From contig NZ_VWPH01000017.1 in the NCBI RefSeq assembly GCF_008630535.1, forward strand, positions 1 through 64,000: DNA of 64,000 nt. Reading direction: 5' to 3'. The position numbers and the translations under genes were made by a program. Within the stretch, counting starts at the first letter, position 1. Each line of letters starts with the position of its first letter. The DNA comes from Saccharopolyspora hirsuta. GTDB lineage: Bacteria > Actinomycetota > Actinomycetes > Mycobacteriales > Pseudonocardiaceae. The notes under the pieces were generated by a model that ran no database searches, had not been told where the DNA came from, and saw nothing but the letters and a program-made list of their open reading frames with translations. This document shows, piece after piece, positions 9,865 to 17,964 of the stretch.

Positions 9865-9910
9865 CACGTGAGCACTTCGAGGGGCTCTAGCCCCGCGAAG
9901 TGCTCACGTG
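9865..9910. terminator. Long hairpin of the GTGAGCACTTCG family, downstream of lipA
   Basis: A 15-bp perfect outer stem (9865-9879 with 9896-9910) encloses an inner GGGG/CCCC pair. It lies past the lipA stop codon and shares its arm, GTGAGCACTTCG, with the hairpin at 41402. Confidence 0.75.
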
Positions 9911-9932
9911 TCATGACCAGCGGAAACGGGCC

Positions 9933-10934
9933 TCAGCGGGAGAGGAGGCTGGTGGCCTCCTGGGCCGCGGTGCCCTCCTTGGCCAGGTGGGCCAGGTTGT
10001 CCGGGAGGGGCATGCCGCGGTGCACCGTCGCCTTGGCGTACAGGCGGCCCGCGCGGTAGCTGGAGCGCACCAGCGGTCCGGCCATCACGCCGGGGAAGCC
10101 GATCTCCTCGGCCGCCTTGGTGTGCTCGACGAACTCCTCCGGCTTGACCCAGCGGTCCACCGGGTGGTGGCGCGGGCTGGGGCGCAGGTACTGGGTGATG
10201 GTGATGATGTCGCAGCCCGCGTCGTGCAGGTCCTGCAGCGCCGGGCGCACCTCGTCCGGGGTCTCGCCCATGCCGAGGATCAGGTTCGACTTGGTCACCA
10301 GGCCCGCCGCGCGCGCCTCGGAGATCACCTGCAGCGACCGCTCGTAGCGGAAGCCGGGGCGGATCCGGCGGAACACGCTGGGCACGGTCTCCAGGTTGTG
10401 CGCCAGCACCTCCGGCCGGGAGCCGAAGACCTCGGCCAGCTGGTCGGGCTTGGCGTTGAAGTCCGGGATCAGCAGCTCGACGCCGGTGCCCGGGTTGAGC
10501 GCGTGGATCTGGCGGACCGTCTCGGCGTACAGCCACGCGCCGCCGTCGGGCAGGTCGTCGCGGGCGACGCCGGTGACCGTCGAGTAGCGCAGGCCCATGG
10601 CCTGCACCGACTCGGCGACCTTGCGCGGCTCCTCGACGTCCAGCGCGGCCGGCTTGCCGGTGTCGATCTGGCAGAAGTCGCAGCGGCGGGTGCACTGGTC
10701 CCCGCCGATGAGGAAGGTGGCCTCGCGGTCCTCCCAGCACTCGAAGATGTTGGGACAGCCCGCCTCCTCGCAGACGGTGTGCAGCCCCTCGCGGCGGACC
10801 AAGCCCTTGAGCTCCTGGTACTCAGGTCCCATCCGCGCGCGGGTCTTGATCCACGACGGCTTCTTCTCGATCGGGGTCTGGCTGTTGCGGGCCTCCAACC
10901 GCAGCAGCTTGCGACCCTCCGGCGCCACAGTCAC
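9933..10934 (-). CDS. lipA: Lipoyl synthase
   Basis: Radical SAM enzyme that inserts two sulfur atoms into protein-bound octanoyl groups to make lipoyl cofactors. The auxiliary 4Fe-4S cluster ligands are Cys55, Cys60 and Cys66 ([13 protein letters not shown]). The SAM cluster ligands are Cys81, Cys85 and Cys88 ([10 protein letters not shown]). The C-terminal RSSYRAG carries the serine ligand. Length is 333 aa, normal. GTG start, preceded by a -10 hexamer at leaderless spacing. It works with lipB, which here lies about 8 kb away on the same strand rather than adjacent. Its substrates include the SucB lipoyl domains encoded at 20.9-22.7 kb. Confidence 0.97.
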   Translation of the reverse strand: MTVAPEGRKLLRLEARNSQTPIEKKPSWIKTRARMGPEYQELKGLVRREGLHTVCEEAGCPNIFECWEDREATFLIGGDQCTRRCDFCQIDTGKPAALDVEEPRKVAESVQAMGLRYSTVTGVARDDLPDGGAWLYAETVRQIHALNPGTGVELLIPDFNAKPDQLAEVFGSRPEVLAHNLETVPSVFRRIRPGFRYERSLQVISEARAAGLVTKSNLILGMGETPDEVRPALQDLHDAGCDIITITQYLRPSPRHHPVDRWVKPEEFVEHTKAAEEIGFPGVMAGPLVRSSYRAGRLYAKATVHRGMPLPDNLAHLAKEGTAAQEATSLLSR

Positions 10935-10941
10935 GCGCCCC

Positions 10942-10947
10942 AGGCTA
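10942..10947 (-). promoter_or_regulatory. -10 hexamer TAGCCT, leaderless start of lipA
   Basis: TAGCCT, 7 nt, then the lipA GTG. The same hexamer and spacing precede lipB. Confidence 0.55.
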
Positions 10948-11018
10948 CGCCCCCGGGATGCGCTGTGGTCATCTCGCTTCGCGTTCCACCAGGCGAAAGA
11001 AAGTGCTGGTGAGCTGGG

Positions 11019-11945
11019 TCACGACCAGCTCGGGGCGATGCCGGTGTGCTCGGCGGTGGCCTGCCAGAGCCGCTCGGCGGTGCGGCGGTCCCGGGCGGCC
11101 TTGCTCAGGCGGGCGCGGGCGGGGTGGCCGCGGACCTCGCCCACGCCGCCTGGGCCGAAGTAGTCGCCGCCGCGGACGCCGCGCGCGGTGGCGGCGAAGA
11201 GCTGCGGCAGCGCGCCCTGCTCGGCCGGTTGGGTGACCAGCCGGGTGCCGAGGCTGACGACGTTGGTCACCGGGGTGGGCAGCGAGCGCAGCTGGGAGGA
11301 GTTGCGGGTCAGCTCGGTCATCGCCATGCCCGGGTGCGCGGCGACGCTGATCAGGTCGCGTCCGGCTGCTTCCGCGGCGCGGTCGAGCTCCAGCGCGAAC
11401 AGCAGGTTGGCGAGCTTGGACTGGCTGTAGGCCCGCACCGGGTGGTAGCGGCGGCGGGTGAAGTTGAGGTCGTCGACGTCCAGACCGCCGCCGTGGTGGG
11501 CGAGGCTCGACACCGTCACCACGCGCGCGCCGGGGCGCAGGGCGGGGAGGAGCAGCCAGGTCAGCGCCGCGTGCCCGAAGTGGTTGGTGCCGATCTGCAG
11601 CTCGAAGCCGTCCCGGGTGCTGCGGCGCGGGGTGGCCATCACCCCGGCGTTGTTCATGAGGACGTCCAGGCCGTCGGTGCGTTCGCGGACCTCCTCGGCG
11701 GCCTTGCGGATGGAGGAGAGGTCGGCGAGGTCCAGCTCGACGAGCTCGGGCGCCGTGGTCGCGGTCCGGGCGATCTCGGTGAGCGCGGTGCGGCCCTTCT
11801 CGGCGTTGCGGCAGGCGATGAGGACGCGCGCCCCGCGTTCGGCGAGGGCGAGTGCGCTGCGGTGTCCCAGCCCGGAGTTCGCGCCGGTGATCAGCACGGT
11901 CCGTCCGGTCTGGTCGGGGATGTCGGCTGCGGTCCACCTCGTCAT
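11019..11945 (-). CDS. Short-chain dehydrogenase/reductase
   Basis: A 308-residue classical-type SDR, an NAD(P)-dependent oxidoreductase resembling the retinol dehydrogenase/WW-oxidoreductase group by its length and the motif order. The cofactor motif is TGANSGLG (20-27). NNAG follows at 98-101, with catalytic Ser146-147, Tyr173 and Lys177 in AYSQSKLAN. The substrate is unknown. Its -10 hexamer lies inside a perfect palindrome directly upstream, so it is probably repressed by a TetR-type protein encoded elsewhere. Confidence 0.92.
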   Translation of the reverse strand: MTRWTAADIPDQTGRTVLITGANSGLGHRSALALAERGARVLIACRNAEKGRTALTEIARTATTAPELVELDLADLSSIRKAAEEVRERTDGLDVLMNNAGVMATPRRSTRDGFELQIGTNHFGHAALTWLLLPALRPGARVVTVSSLAHHGGGLDVDDLNFTRRRYHPVRAYSQSKLANLLFALELDRAAEAAGRDLISVAAHPGMAMTELTRNSSQLRSLPTPVTNVVSLGTRLVTQPAEQGALPQLFAATARGVRGGDYFGPGGVGEVRGHPARARLSKAARDRRTAERLWQATAEHTGIAPSWS

Positions 11946-11951
11946 GCCCGA

Positions 11952-11970
11952 AACCTACTCGCAGTAGGTT
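11952..11970 (-). promoter_or_regulatory. Operator palindrome over the SDR -10 hexamer
   Basis: AACCTACTCGCAGTAGGTT is a perfect inverted repeat (8-bp arms, 3-bp centre). Its outer arm on the minus strand contains TAGGTT, which sits 6 nt before the SDR ATG, the spacing of a leaderless -10. A bound repressor would block the promoter. No regulator gene is adjacent. Confidence 0.65.
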
Positions 11971-12018
11971 CGTCGTGCCAGCGGTCCCGGTGATCGGGTC
12001 CGGGAATACTGCTCGGTT

Positions 12019-12858
12019 GTGTCTGCAACATCCTGGACGGTGCGCATCCGGTGGGCGCCCTGGTACCGCGTGGTGCGCCTGCGCCTGGCGGGTGATCGTT
12101 GGCCGCGGCTGAGCGAGGGGCCGATCTCGGTGGCGCTGCGGTTCGCCTGGCTCCTGCTGCTCGCCCTGGTGCTGCTCGGCTGCTGGCTGGAACTGCTCCT
12201 CGTGCTCGTGCTGATGCCATTTGCCCTGGTCGGGCGGGGCATGTGGACGGGGTGGCGGGTGGAGATCGGCACCTGCGGATGCCGCGCCGGGGTCGTGCGC
12301 GTGGGCACCCTCGCCGCCGCTCGGCGGATGCGCCGCGCGCTGCGCGAGCACTTGGGGCGCAACAGCGGGCTCGGCGGTGCGGAGGCGTTGCTGGCGGGGG
12401 AGCAGGCGGAGTTCACGCCGTTGGCGATCAGCCCGCGTCGCTGGCGGCTGGTCGAGAAGCGACTGAGCCCCTACGGGCGGCGGCGCTGGTTCCTGTGGCG
12501 GCGGAAGCTGTCGTTCCAGGACGCGGTGGACAGCCTGCCCAGCGGGCTCGGCGACGACCCGATCTCCGCCATCATCGCGATCCCGTTCCTGCTCTGGTTC
12601 GCGGTCCTGTTCTCCGGCGCGGCGCTGGAGCTCGCGGCGCAGATCGTGCTGCTGCCGTTCGTGCTCCTGCTCCGGCTGTGCCGCGTGCTGCCGTGGCCGG
12701 TGGAGCTGGTCCGGCCGAACGCGGTCGAACCGCGGACGATGATCCGCGGCGTGCTCGCGTCGGTGCGCGCGCGGCGCGAGCTGACCGCCGCGCACGCCCT
12801 CCGGCTGCGGGTGCCGGACCTCGCGGCCGCTCCGCAGGCGGCGGTTCCGGTGGCGTGA
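12019..12858 (+). CDS. Hypothetical membrane protein
   Basis: A 279-residue protein not assigned to a family. Two hydrophobic stretches lie at about 36-73 (VALRFAWLLLLALVLLGCWL and LLLVLVLMPFALVG), a short one follows at about 184-200, and another lies at about 203-220 (ALELAAQIVLLPFVLLLRL). Between them is an arginine-rich soluble region containing RRRWFLWRRKLSFQDAVDSL. The GTG start at 12019 is the first in frame after a short gap from the divergent SDR gene; no ribosome binding site is clear. It may be an actinobacterium-specific protein. No function proposed. Confidence 0.6.
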   Translation: MSATSWTVRIRWAPWYRVVRLRLAGDRWPRLSEGPISVALRFAWLLLLALVLLGCWLELLLVLVLMPFALVGRGMWTGWRVEIGTCGCRAGVVRVGTLAAARRMRRALREHLGRNSGLGGAEALLAGEQAEFTPLAISPRRWRLVEKRLSPYGRRRWFLWRRKLSFQDAVDSLPSGLGDDPISAIIAIPFLLWFAVLFSGAALELAAQIVLLPFVLLLRLCRVLPWPVELVRPNAVEPRTMIRGVLASVRARRELTAAHALRLRVPDLAAAPQAAVPVA

Positions 12859-12905
12859 TCTCGCTGCTCCGGCGGGGTTGACCTCTACTTAACTCGAACT
12901 TCGAT

Positions 12906-12926
12906 GATCGTTGCAGCCGAACGATC
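12906..12926. promoter_or_regulatory. Inverted repeat upstream of LLM oxidoreductase
   Basis: GATCGTT and AACGATC face each other across 7 nt, just before the AGGAGG ribosome binding site of the next gene. A TTGACC at about 12879 could be its -35 element. Operator role is inferred. Confidence 0.4.
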
Positions 12927-12938
12927 AGGAGGTACGGG

Positions 12939-13853
12939 ATGAGCAGCATCGCGATCGGCGTCAGCCTGCCGACCACGGCGGAGGTCCAGGAGCTCGGGCC
13001 GACGGGGATCGGCGCCGCCGCGCGCCGGGCGGAAGCGGTCGGGCTCGACTCGGTGAGCACCGCCGACGTGCTGGTCGGCGACGGCACACCCGCGCTGGAG
13101 GCGGTGACGGTGCTGGCCACCGCTGCTGCGGTCACCGAGCGGATCCAGCTGGACTTCGGGGTGCTGTCCGTCCCGACGCGCCCCGAAGTCATGCTCGCCG
13201 CGCAGGTCCAGACGCTGCAGTACCTGTCGGGCAACCGGGTGCGGCTCGGGCTCGGCATCGGCGGCTTCCCGGGAACGCCCTTCTGGCAGGCGGTCGGTGC
13301 CCCGACCGCGCGGCGCGGGCGACTGCTCGATTCCGCGCTCCGAGTGCTGCCCGGCCTGATCTCGGGCGAGCCCACCGCGCTGCCGGACGCGGAGGGAGAG
13401 CCGCAGGTCGCGCTCGCGCCGGGGGTGCCGGTCCCGCCGCTGCTCATCGGCGGTGGCACAGCCGATCCGGTGCTGCGCCGCGCCGCCGCCTACGGCGACC
13501 ACTGGCTGCCCTCCGCGCTGACCCCGGAGGAGGTCGCCTCGGCAGCTGCCAGGCTGCGCGAGTTCGCGGCCGAAGCGGGGCGGCCGGTTCCGCGGATCTC
13601 GCTCGGTCTGCACAGCATCCTGGGCGCCGGGGTCCGGTCCGAGCGGGACGCCCTGCTCCGCGAGCTGGGCGAGTTCTTCGGGATGACGCCGGAGAAGGTC
13701 TCCGAAGTCGTCATCACCGGCAGCCCGCAGCAGGCGGCCGAGCGCATCGCCGCCTACGCCGAGGCGGGCGTGGACGAGCTCGCCTTCGGGGTGGACGGGA
13801 GCGACTACCACCGCCAGGTCGAGCTGATCGCCGAGGCGAAGTCGCTGCTCTGA
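12939..13853 (+). CDS. LLM class flavin-dependent oxidoreductase
   Basis: A 304-residue luciferase-like monooxygenase-fold protein, using FMN or F420. Family features are RAEAVGLDSVSTAD near the N-terminus, LQYLSGNRVRLGLGIGGFPGTPFW, PVPPLLIGGGTADPVLRRAAAYGDHWLPS and the C-terminal ITGSPQQAAERIAAYAEAGVDELAF. The substrate cannot be read from the sequence. A clear AGGAGG lies 8 nt before the ATG. It is not in an operon: the next gene is convergent. Confidence 0.88.
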   Translation: MSSIAIGVSLPTTAEVQELGPTGIGAAARRAEAVGLDSVSTADVLVGDGTPALEAVTVLATAAAVTERIQLDFGVLSVPTRPEVMLAAQVQTLQYLSGNRVRLGLGIGGFPGTPFWQAVGAPTARRGRLLDSALRVLPGLISGEPTALPDAEGEPQVALAPGVPVPPLLIGGGTADPVLRRAAAYGDHWLPSALTPEEVASAAARLREFAAEAGRPVPRISLGLHSILGAGVRSERDALLRELGEFFGMTPEKVSEVVITGSPQQAAERIAAYAEAGVDELAFGVDGSDYHRQVELIAEAKSLL

Positions 13854-13867
13854 CCGCCTGCCGGGGA

Positions 13868-14281
13868 TCAGCCGCGCTCGTGCTCCGCCGGTCGGTGGTG
13901 GACGTACTCGACCACCGTGCCGTCCGGGTGGCGGACGGTGCAGCCCTCGCCGACGGGCGCCCGGAAGCGCGGTTGCACGAACTCCAGGCCCTGCTGCTGG
14001 AAGAGCCGCTCGTACGGGCCGATGTCGGCGACCAGGAGGGTGCCGACGGTCTGCCGGAACGGGGCCAGCGAGGCCTCGGAGCCCGCGATGATCAGGAAAC
14101 CGCCGACCGCGGTGAGCGCGAGGTCCTTCTCCGGGTACGGCATGACCATGTCGCGTTCGACGCCGAGGAGCTGCTCGTACCAGGCGGTGGTCGGTTCGAG
14201 CTCCGACTCGGCGACGAACACGCGGACGAAGGTGCGGGGTGCGGTCAGGTGCGAGGAGTCGGGGTTGCGGCGCCAGAGCAC
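13868..14281 (-). CDS. VOC family (glyoxalase-like) protein
   Basis: A 137-residue vicinal-oxygen-chelate fold protein. The paired beta-alpha-beta units are seen as FVRVFVAESELEPTTAWYEQLLGVERD and GTLLVADIGPYERLFQQQGLEF, ending with RHPDGTVVEYVHH, the usual final strand. The glyoxalase/dioxygenase metal ligands are not all obvious, so it could be an enzyme or a binding protein. GTG start with AGGA upstream. Divergent from the XRE regulator at 14388, which may control it. Confidence 0.8.
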   Translation of the reverse strand: MLWRRNPDSSHLTAPRTFVRVFVAESELEPTTAWYEQLLGVERDMVMPYPEKDLALTAVGGFLIIAGSEASLAPFRQTVGTLLVADIGPYERLFQQQGLEFVQPRFRAPVGEGCTVRHPDGTVVEYVHHRPAEHERG

Positions 14282-14375
14282 GGGAGTCCTTTCCTGTTCA
14301 GCAGCGGGACGTCCCCAGCCTGCGCGGCGATCGGAATCCCGACCAGGCGTCGGCTTGTGCGGTTACCCCAGGTCA

Positions 14376-14381
14376 TAGGCT
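14376..14381 (+). promoter_or_regulatory. -10 hexamer TAGGCT, leaderless start
   Basis: TAGGCT, 6 nt, then the ATG of the XRE regulator. Confidence 0.5.
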
Positions 14382-14387
14382 GGCGCG

Positions 14388-15137
14388 ATGAGCGGTGATC
14401 GGCGCCGGGAGCTCGGTGCGTTCCTGCGGGCCTGCCGGGAGCGGCTCGACCCGGCGGACTTCGGCATCGCGGTGCGCGGCAGGCGGCGGACCCCGGGGCT
14501 GCGGCGGGAGGAGGTCGCGGCCGAGTCCGGCGTGGGGCTGGCCTGGTACGCCTGGCTGGAGCAGGGGCGCGTGCAGACCTCGCGGGAGGTCCTGGAGTCG
14601 CTCGCGCGCACGATGCGGATGACGCACGAGGAGCGCAGGCACCTGCTCGCGCTCGGCGGCTTCGCGGCGGACGGCGTCGCCGACGACGGGCTGGTGGCCA
14701 GGCTGCGGCCGCTGCTGGACAGCTGGCCGCTGACGCCCGCGCTGCTGCTGGACCAGCGGTTCGACGTGCTGGCGAGCAACGCCGCTTACACCGCGGTGTG
14801 GCCGGATCCGGGGCCGAACCTGCTGCTGGGCCTGGCCGGAAGCGCCGGGGTGGAGGAGGAGTTCCGCTACGAGCTCTTCCTGCGCTTCCGCGCGCGGGCC
14901 GACCGGTTCCCCGCCGACGACGTGGTGGCGCGGCTGCGGGAGCTGCGACCGGACCTGGCGCACCGGTGGAGCTGCCGGGCGGTGCGGGAGTTCGGCAGCT
15001 GGCCGGTCGCGGTCCTGGCCGACGACGTCCGGCTGAGCTTCGAGTGCTCGCTGCTGCGGCCCGACGACACCGCGACGCTGCTGGTCCAAGCACCGGTCGA
15101 CGCCGCGACGCGGGAGTGGTTGCGCCAGCGCTGCTGA
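14388..15137 (+). CDS. XRE family regulator with MmyB-like ligand domain
   Basis: A 249-residue transcription factor. The helix-turn-helix spans about 34-78 (TPGLRREEVAAESGVGLAWYAWLEQGR). The rest is the MmyB-type PAS-like domain, recognised from LDQRFDVLASNAAYTAVW and later RWSCRAVREF. Such proteins in actinobacteria are commonly divergent from the oxidoreductase or small enzyme they control; here that is the VOC gene. The usual C-terminal HPE..LL..E pattern appears as HRWSCRAVREFGSW and SFECSLLRPDD, so it is divergent there. Ligand unknown. Confidence 0.85.
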   Translation: MSGDRRRELGAFLRACRERLDPADFGIAVRGRRRTPGLRREEVAAESGVGLAWYAWLEQGRVQTSREVLESLARTMRMTHEERRHLLALGGFAADGVADDGLVARLRPLLDSWPLTPALLLDQRFDVLASNAAYTAVWPDPGPNLLLGLAGSAGVEEEFRYELFLRFRARADRFPADDVVARLRELRPDLAHRWSCRAVREFGSWPVAVLADDVRLSFECSLLRPDDTATLLVQAPVDAATREWLRQRC

Positions 15138-15141
15138 TCGC

Positions 15142-15615
15142 TCAGCGCAGCGACAGCAGGCAGGACTTGCGCTGTTCGGTCGGCGTGGCCCGGACCAGCT
15201 GCAGGAAGGCCTGGCCGACGCGGACGACCTCAGCGTCCGGTTCACCGGGCTCGGCCAGGCCGCTGGCCAGCGCGAGCATCCGGTGCTCGCGAGCCGAGTC
15301 GGCGCGCAGCACCGGGTTCGCCTGGTGCTGGTCGAGCAGGTCGCGGAGCGCCGGGTTCGCCGCCGCGGTGCGGCGCCAGGCCTCGGTGACCGCCTGGATC
15401 CGGTCGCCGTCCGCGGCGTCGCCGGTCTCGGCGAGCGCGACGTCGATCCGGCCGGTCAGCTGCTGGGTCCACTTGTACTGCAGGGCGCGCAGCAGTTCGG
15501 TGGCGTCGGAGAAGGGCGCGGGCACCTGGTCGAGTGCTTGGCTCGGGTTCTGCCGGGCGGTGTCGAGAACCGTCGCGATCGCGTGCTGCCGCTGGTGGAA
15601 GTCGTTCCAACTCAT
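15142..15615 (-). CDS. Hypothetical protein divergent from TetR gene
   Basis: A 157-residue, largely helical soluble protein (MSWNDFHQRQHAIATVLDTA), rich in Gln, Ala and Arg. No catalytic motif and no signal peptide. No family recognised. A GGAGAG ribosome binding site precedes the ATG. It shares a 116-bp intergenic region with a divergent TetR gene, and three operator-like palindromes lie there, so it is probably under that repressor's control. Confidence 0.7.
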   Translation of the reverse strand: MSWNDFHQRQHAIATVLDTARQNPSQALDQVPAPFSDATELLRALQYKWTQQLTGRIDVALAETGDAADGDRIQAVTEAWRRTAAANPALRDLLDQHQANPVLRADSAREHRMLALASGLAEPGEPDAEVVRVGQAFLQLVRATPTEQRKSCLLSLR

Positions 15616-15659
15616 GTTCGCTCTCCGGGATCGGACCGGGGGATACCCCTGGTGTGCGG

Positions 15660-15715
15660 CATACCGAGAGTATGTTGGTGTACCGAGGGTAGCACGGTTC
15701 CGTACCGTCGGTATG
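15660..15715. promoter_or_regulatory. Three TetR operator-like palindromes
   Basis: CATACCGAGAGTATG (15660-15674), TGTACCGAGGGTAGC (15679-15693) and CGTACCGTCGGTATG (15701-15715) share the pattern RTACCGnnnGTAy. They lie between the divergent TetR and hypothetical genes, the last one 4 nt from the TetR -10 hexamer. Autoregulation and control of the neighbour are inferred. Confidence 0.65.
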
Positions 15716-15718
15716 ACT

Positions 15719-15724
15719 TAGGGT
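15719..15724 (+). promoter_or_regulatory. -10 hexamer TAGGGT, leaderless start
   Basis: TAGGGT, 7 nt, then ATG 15732 of the TetR gene; supports that ATG over the GTG at 15726. Confidence 0.5.
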
Positions 15725-15731
15725 TGTGAGC

Positions 15732-16331
15732 ATGGCGACAGCTCGACCTCGACGTTTGGAGTACTCGGAGACCACTCGGCAAGCCCTGGTGGACTCCGCC
15801 GTTGAGCTGTTCACCGAGCACGGCTACGCGGGCACCTCGCTGGAGGAGATAGCCAAGCGCGCCCGGGTCACCAAGGGCGCGCTCTACCACCACTTCGGCG
15901 GCAAGCAGGCGCTGTTCGAGGCGGCCTTCGACGCGGTGGAGACCGGCGTCGTCGCGCGGCTGGCCGGGGTGCTGGCCGACGCGGGGGACCGGTGGGAGGC
16001 CACCCGCTCCGGGCTGAGCGCCTTCCTCCAGGTCTGCCTGGAACCGTCCTACCAGCGCATCGTCGTGCAGGACGGGCCTGCGGTGATGGGCTGGGAGCGC
16101 TGGCGGGCCGCGGAGGAGTCCTACACCTTCGGGGTGGTCCGCACCGTGGTCGCCGGGCTGGTCGAGTCCGGGGAGATCGACCCGCTGCCGATCGACGCGC
16201 TGGCCCGCGTGGTGTTCGGCTCGCTGTCGGCGGGCGCGACGGCCATCGCCGGGTCCGCCGAGCCGAAGCAGGCCAAGGCGGACGTGGAGGCCTGCGTGGA
16301 GCGGGTCCTGGAAGGACTGCGCACCCGCTGA
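15732..16331 (+). CDS. TetR family transcriptional repressor
   Basis: A 199-residue regulator with an N-terminal TetR HTH at about 12-58: TTRQALVDSAVELFTEHGYAGTSLEEIAKRARVTKGALYHHFGGKQALF, an almost canonical example (YHHF..K..L). The C-terminal ligand domain is unspecific. Three palindromes in the divergent promoter region are its likely operators. The LLM oxidoreductase 47 bp downstream on the same strand has its own -10 hexamer, so it need not be in the operon. Confidence 0.92.
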   Translation: MATARPRRLEYSETTRQALVDSAVELFTEHGYAGTSLEEIAKRARVTKGALYHHFGGKQALFEAAFDAVETGVVARLAGVLADAGDRWEATRSGLSAFLQVCLEPSYQRIVVQDGPAVMGWERWRAAEESYTFGVVRTVVAGLVESGEIDPLPIDALARVVFGSLSAGATAIAGSAEPKQAKADVEACVERVLEGLRTR

Positions 16332-16365
16332 GCGGTGGCGGGCGGCAGCCGCTCGATCGCGCCAC

Positions 16366-16371
16366 TAGCCT
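16366..16371 (+). promoter_or_regulatory. -10 hexamer TAGCCT, leaderless start
   Basis: TAGCCT, 7 nt, then GTG 16379 of the LLM oxidoreductase. Confidence 0.5.
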
Positions 16372-16378
16372 CGGGGCC

Positions 16379-17323
16379 GTGACCGAGAACTTCAAGTTGC
16401 GGATCTTCACCGAGCCCCAGCAGGGCGCGACCTACGACGACCTGCTGCGGGTCGCCAAGCACGCGGAAGCGACCGGCTACGACGCGTTCTTCCGCTCCGA
16501 CCACTACCTGAAGATGGGGTCGGTGACCGGCGAACCCGGCCCAACCGACGCCTGGGTGACGCTGGCCGGGCTGGCCCGGGAGACCAGCCGGTTGCGGCTG
16601 GGCACGCTGATGACGGCCGGTACCTTCCGGCTGCCCGGCCCGCTGGCGATCGCCGTGGCGCAGGTGGACCAGATGTCCGGCGGGCGCATCGAGCTCGGCC
16701 TCGGCAGCGGTTGGTACGAGGAGGAGCACACCGCCTACGGCATCCCGTTCCCCTCGCTGAAGGAGCGCTTCGACCGCTACGCCGAGCAGCTGGAGATCAT
16801 CACCGGGCTGTGGGCGACCCCGCCCGGCGAGCACTTCCGCTTCGACGGCGAGCACTACCAGCTGGCCGACTCGCCCGCGCTGCCCAAGCCGGTGCAGCGG
16901 CCGCGGCCGCCGGTGCTGATCGGCGGCCTGGGCAAGAAGCGCACGCCCGAGCTGGCCGCGCGCTACGCCGACGAGTTCAACCTGCCGTTCATCGACGTCG
17001 ACACGGCCGCCGCGCAGTTCGAGCGGGTCGGGGAGGCCTGCCGGGCGATCGGCCGCGACGCCGGTGAGATCGTCCGCTCGGCGGCGCTGGTGCTGTGCGT
17101 GGGCAAGGACGAGCAGGACATCGCCCGCCGGGCCGAGGCCATCGGCCGCGACGTCGAGGAGCTGCGGCTCAACGGGCTGGCCGGGACCCCGGCGGAGGCG
17201 GTCGACAAGATCGGCACCTGGCGCGAGCGCACCGGCATCACCCGGCTGTACCTGCAGGTGCTGGACCTCTCCGACCTGGACCACCTGGACCTGGTCGCCA
17301 GCGAGGTCGCGCCCCAGCTCTGA
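16379..17323 (+). CDS. LLM class F420-dependent oxidoreductase
   Basis: A 314-residue member of the F420-dependent branch of the luciferase-like family. Segments seen: LRIFTEPQQGATYDDLLRVA, GYDAFFRSDHYL, LGTLMTAGTFRLPGPLAIAVAQVDQMSGGRIELGLGSGWYEEEH and RPPVLIGGLGKKRTPELAARYADEFNLPF. The GSGWYEEEH block and length match the actinobacterial TIGR03560-like group. GTG start supported by the -10 hexamer; the open frame upstream overlaps the TetR gene and is not used. Its 3' end abuts a copy of the hairpin-ended repeat. Confidence 0.9.
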   Translation: MTENFKLRIFTEPQQGATYDDLLRVAKHAEATGYDAFFRSDHYLKMGSVTGEPGPTDAWVTLAGLARETSRLRLGTLMTAGTFRLPGPLAIAVAQVDQMSGGRIELGLGSGWYEEEHTAYGIPFPSLKERFDRYAEQLEIITGLWATPPGEHFRFDGEHYQLADSPALPKPVQRPRPPVLIGGLGKKRTPELAARYADEFNLPFIDVDTAAAQFERVGEACRAIGRDAGEIVRSAALVLCVGKDEQDIARRAEAIGRDVEELRLNGLAGTPAEAVDKIGTWRERTGITRLYLQVLDLSDLDHLDLVASEVAPQL

Positions 17324-17422
17324 GAGTTCGCCCGGCGAACTCGTCTTGCGTGGCGGTGCGGGTGAACCTCAGAGCTTCCCTGCGGTGCAGGTTGCGGGGG
17401 TGGGCTGAACACCTCCGGCGTT
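17324..17422. repeat. Hairpin-ended intergenic repeat, copy C (short form)
   Basis: Begins with a 9-bp hairpin (17324-17332 with 17334-17342) ending in CTC. The core GCGTGGCGGTGC and AACCTCAG follow, then GGGTGGGCT, then a terminal hairpin at 17408-17422 with loop TCC. It matches copies A (33794) and B (43807) at both ends but lacks about 100 bp in the middle. It sits between an LLM oxidoreductase and a convergent ArsR gene. Confidence 0.6.
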
Positions 17423-17479
17423 TCAAGGGCAAGGCCCGGATGGTGAACGGCCCGTCGGTTCCCCGGCGGGCCGTTCGCG

Positions 17480-17950
17480 TCAGGGGCGGAGCTGACCGGC
17501 GATGTCGGAGGCCGCGGTGAGCAGGATCAGCGCGGGGATGGTCGCCTGCGCGCGGAGCCGGTAGGTGCCGCGCTTGTCCTGCTCGACGAGCCCGCAGCCG
17601 GTCAGGCTCTTGAGGTGGTGGTAGAGCTGACCGGTGGAGCTCAGGCCCGCCGCCTCCTGCAGTGCTGCGGTGTGCTGGGGACCGGACTGGGCGAGCAGCC
17701 GCACGATCGCGGCCCGCGCCGGGTGGCCCAGCGCGGCGAGCACGTCGGTGCGCGGCCCGTCGGGCATGTCGAGGACCCGCGCCGGGTCGACCTGGATGCG
17801 CCACTCCAGCTCGACCGGTTCGACGAGGTTGCCCTGGTACTGCACGACCGAACCGCTGGGCTCGGCCGGTTCGGCGCGCTGCGCGCCTTCCAGCGCCGCG
17901 ACGCGTTGTTCCAGTGCTTCGAGCCGCTGCTGCAAGTCCTCCGAATCCAC
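17480..17950 (-). CDS. ArsR-like winged-helix regulator
   Basis: A 156-residue regulator. It begins with a short coiled coil (DLQQRLEALEQRVAALEGA, about 4-23). The ArsR-type winged helix is at about 70-135: DVLAALGHPARAAIVRLLAQSG and LSSTGQLYHHLKSLTGCGLVEQDKRGTYRL. No metal-binding cysteine pattern typical of ArsR/SmtB is present in the recognition helix, so a non-metal signal is likely. GTG start; it follows the hydrolase gene by 14 bp, in one operon. A 12-bp palindrome before that operon is a candidate operator. Confidence 0.85.
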   Translation of the reverse strand: MDSEDLQQRLEALEQRVAALEGAQRAEPAEPSGSVVQYQGNLVEPVELEWRIQVDPARVLDMPDGPRTDVLAALGHPARAAIVRLLAQSGPQHTAALQEAAGLSSTGQLYHHLKSLTGCGLVEQDKRGTYRLRAQATIPALILLTAASDIAGQLRP

Positions 17951-17964
17951 CGGACGAGCTTCCC

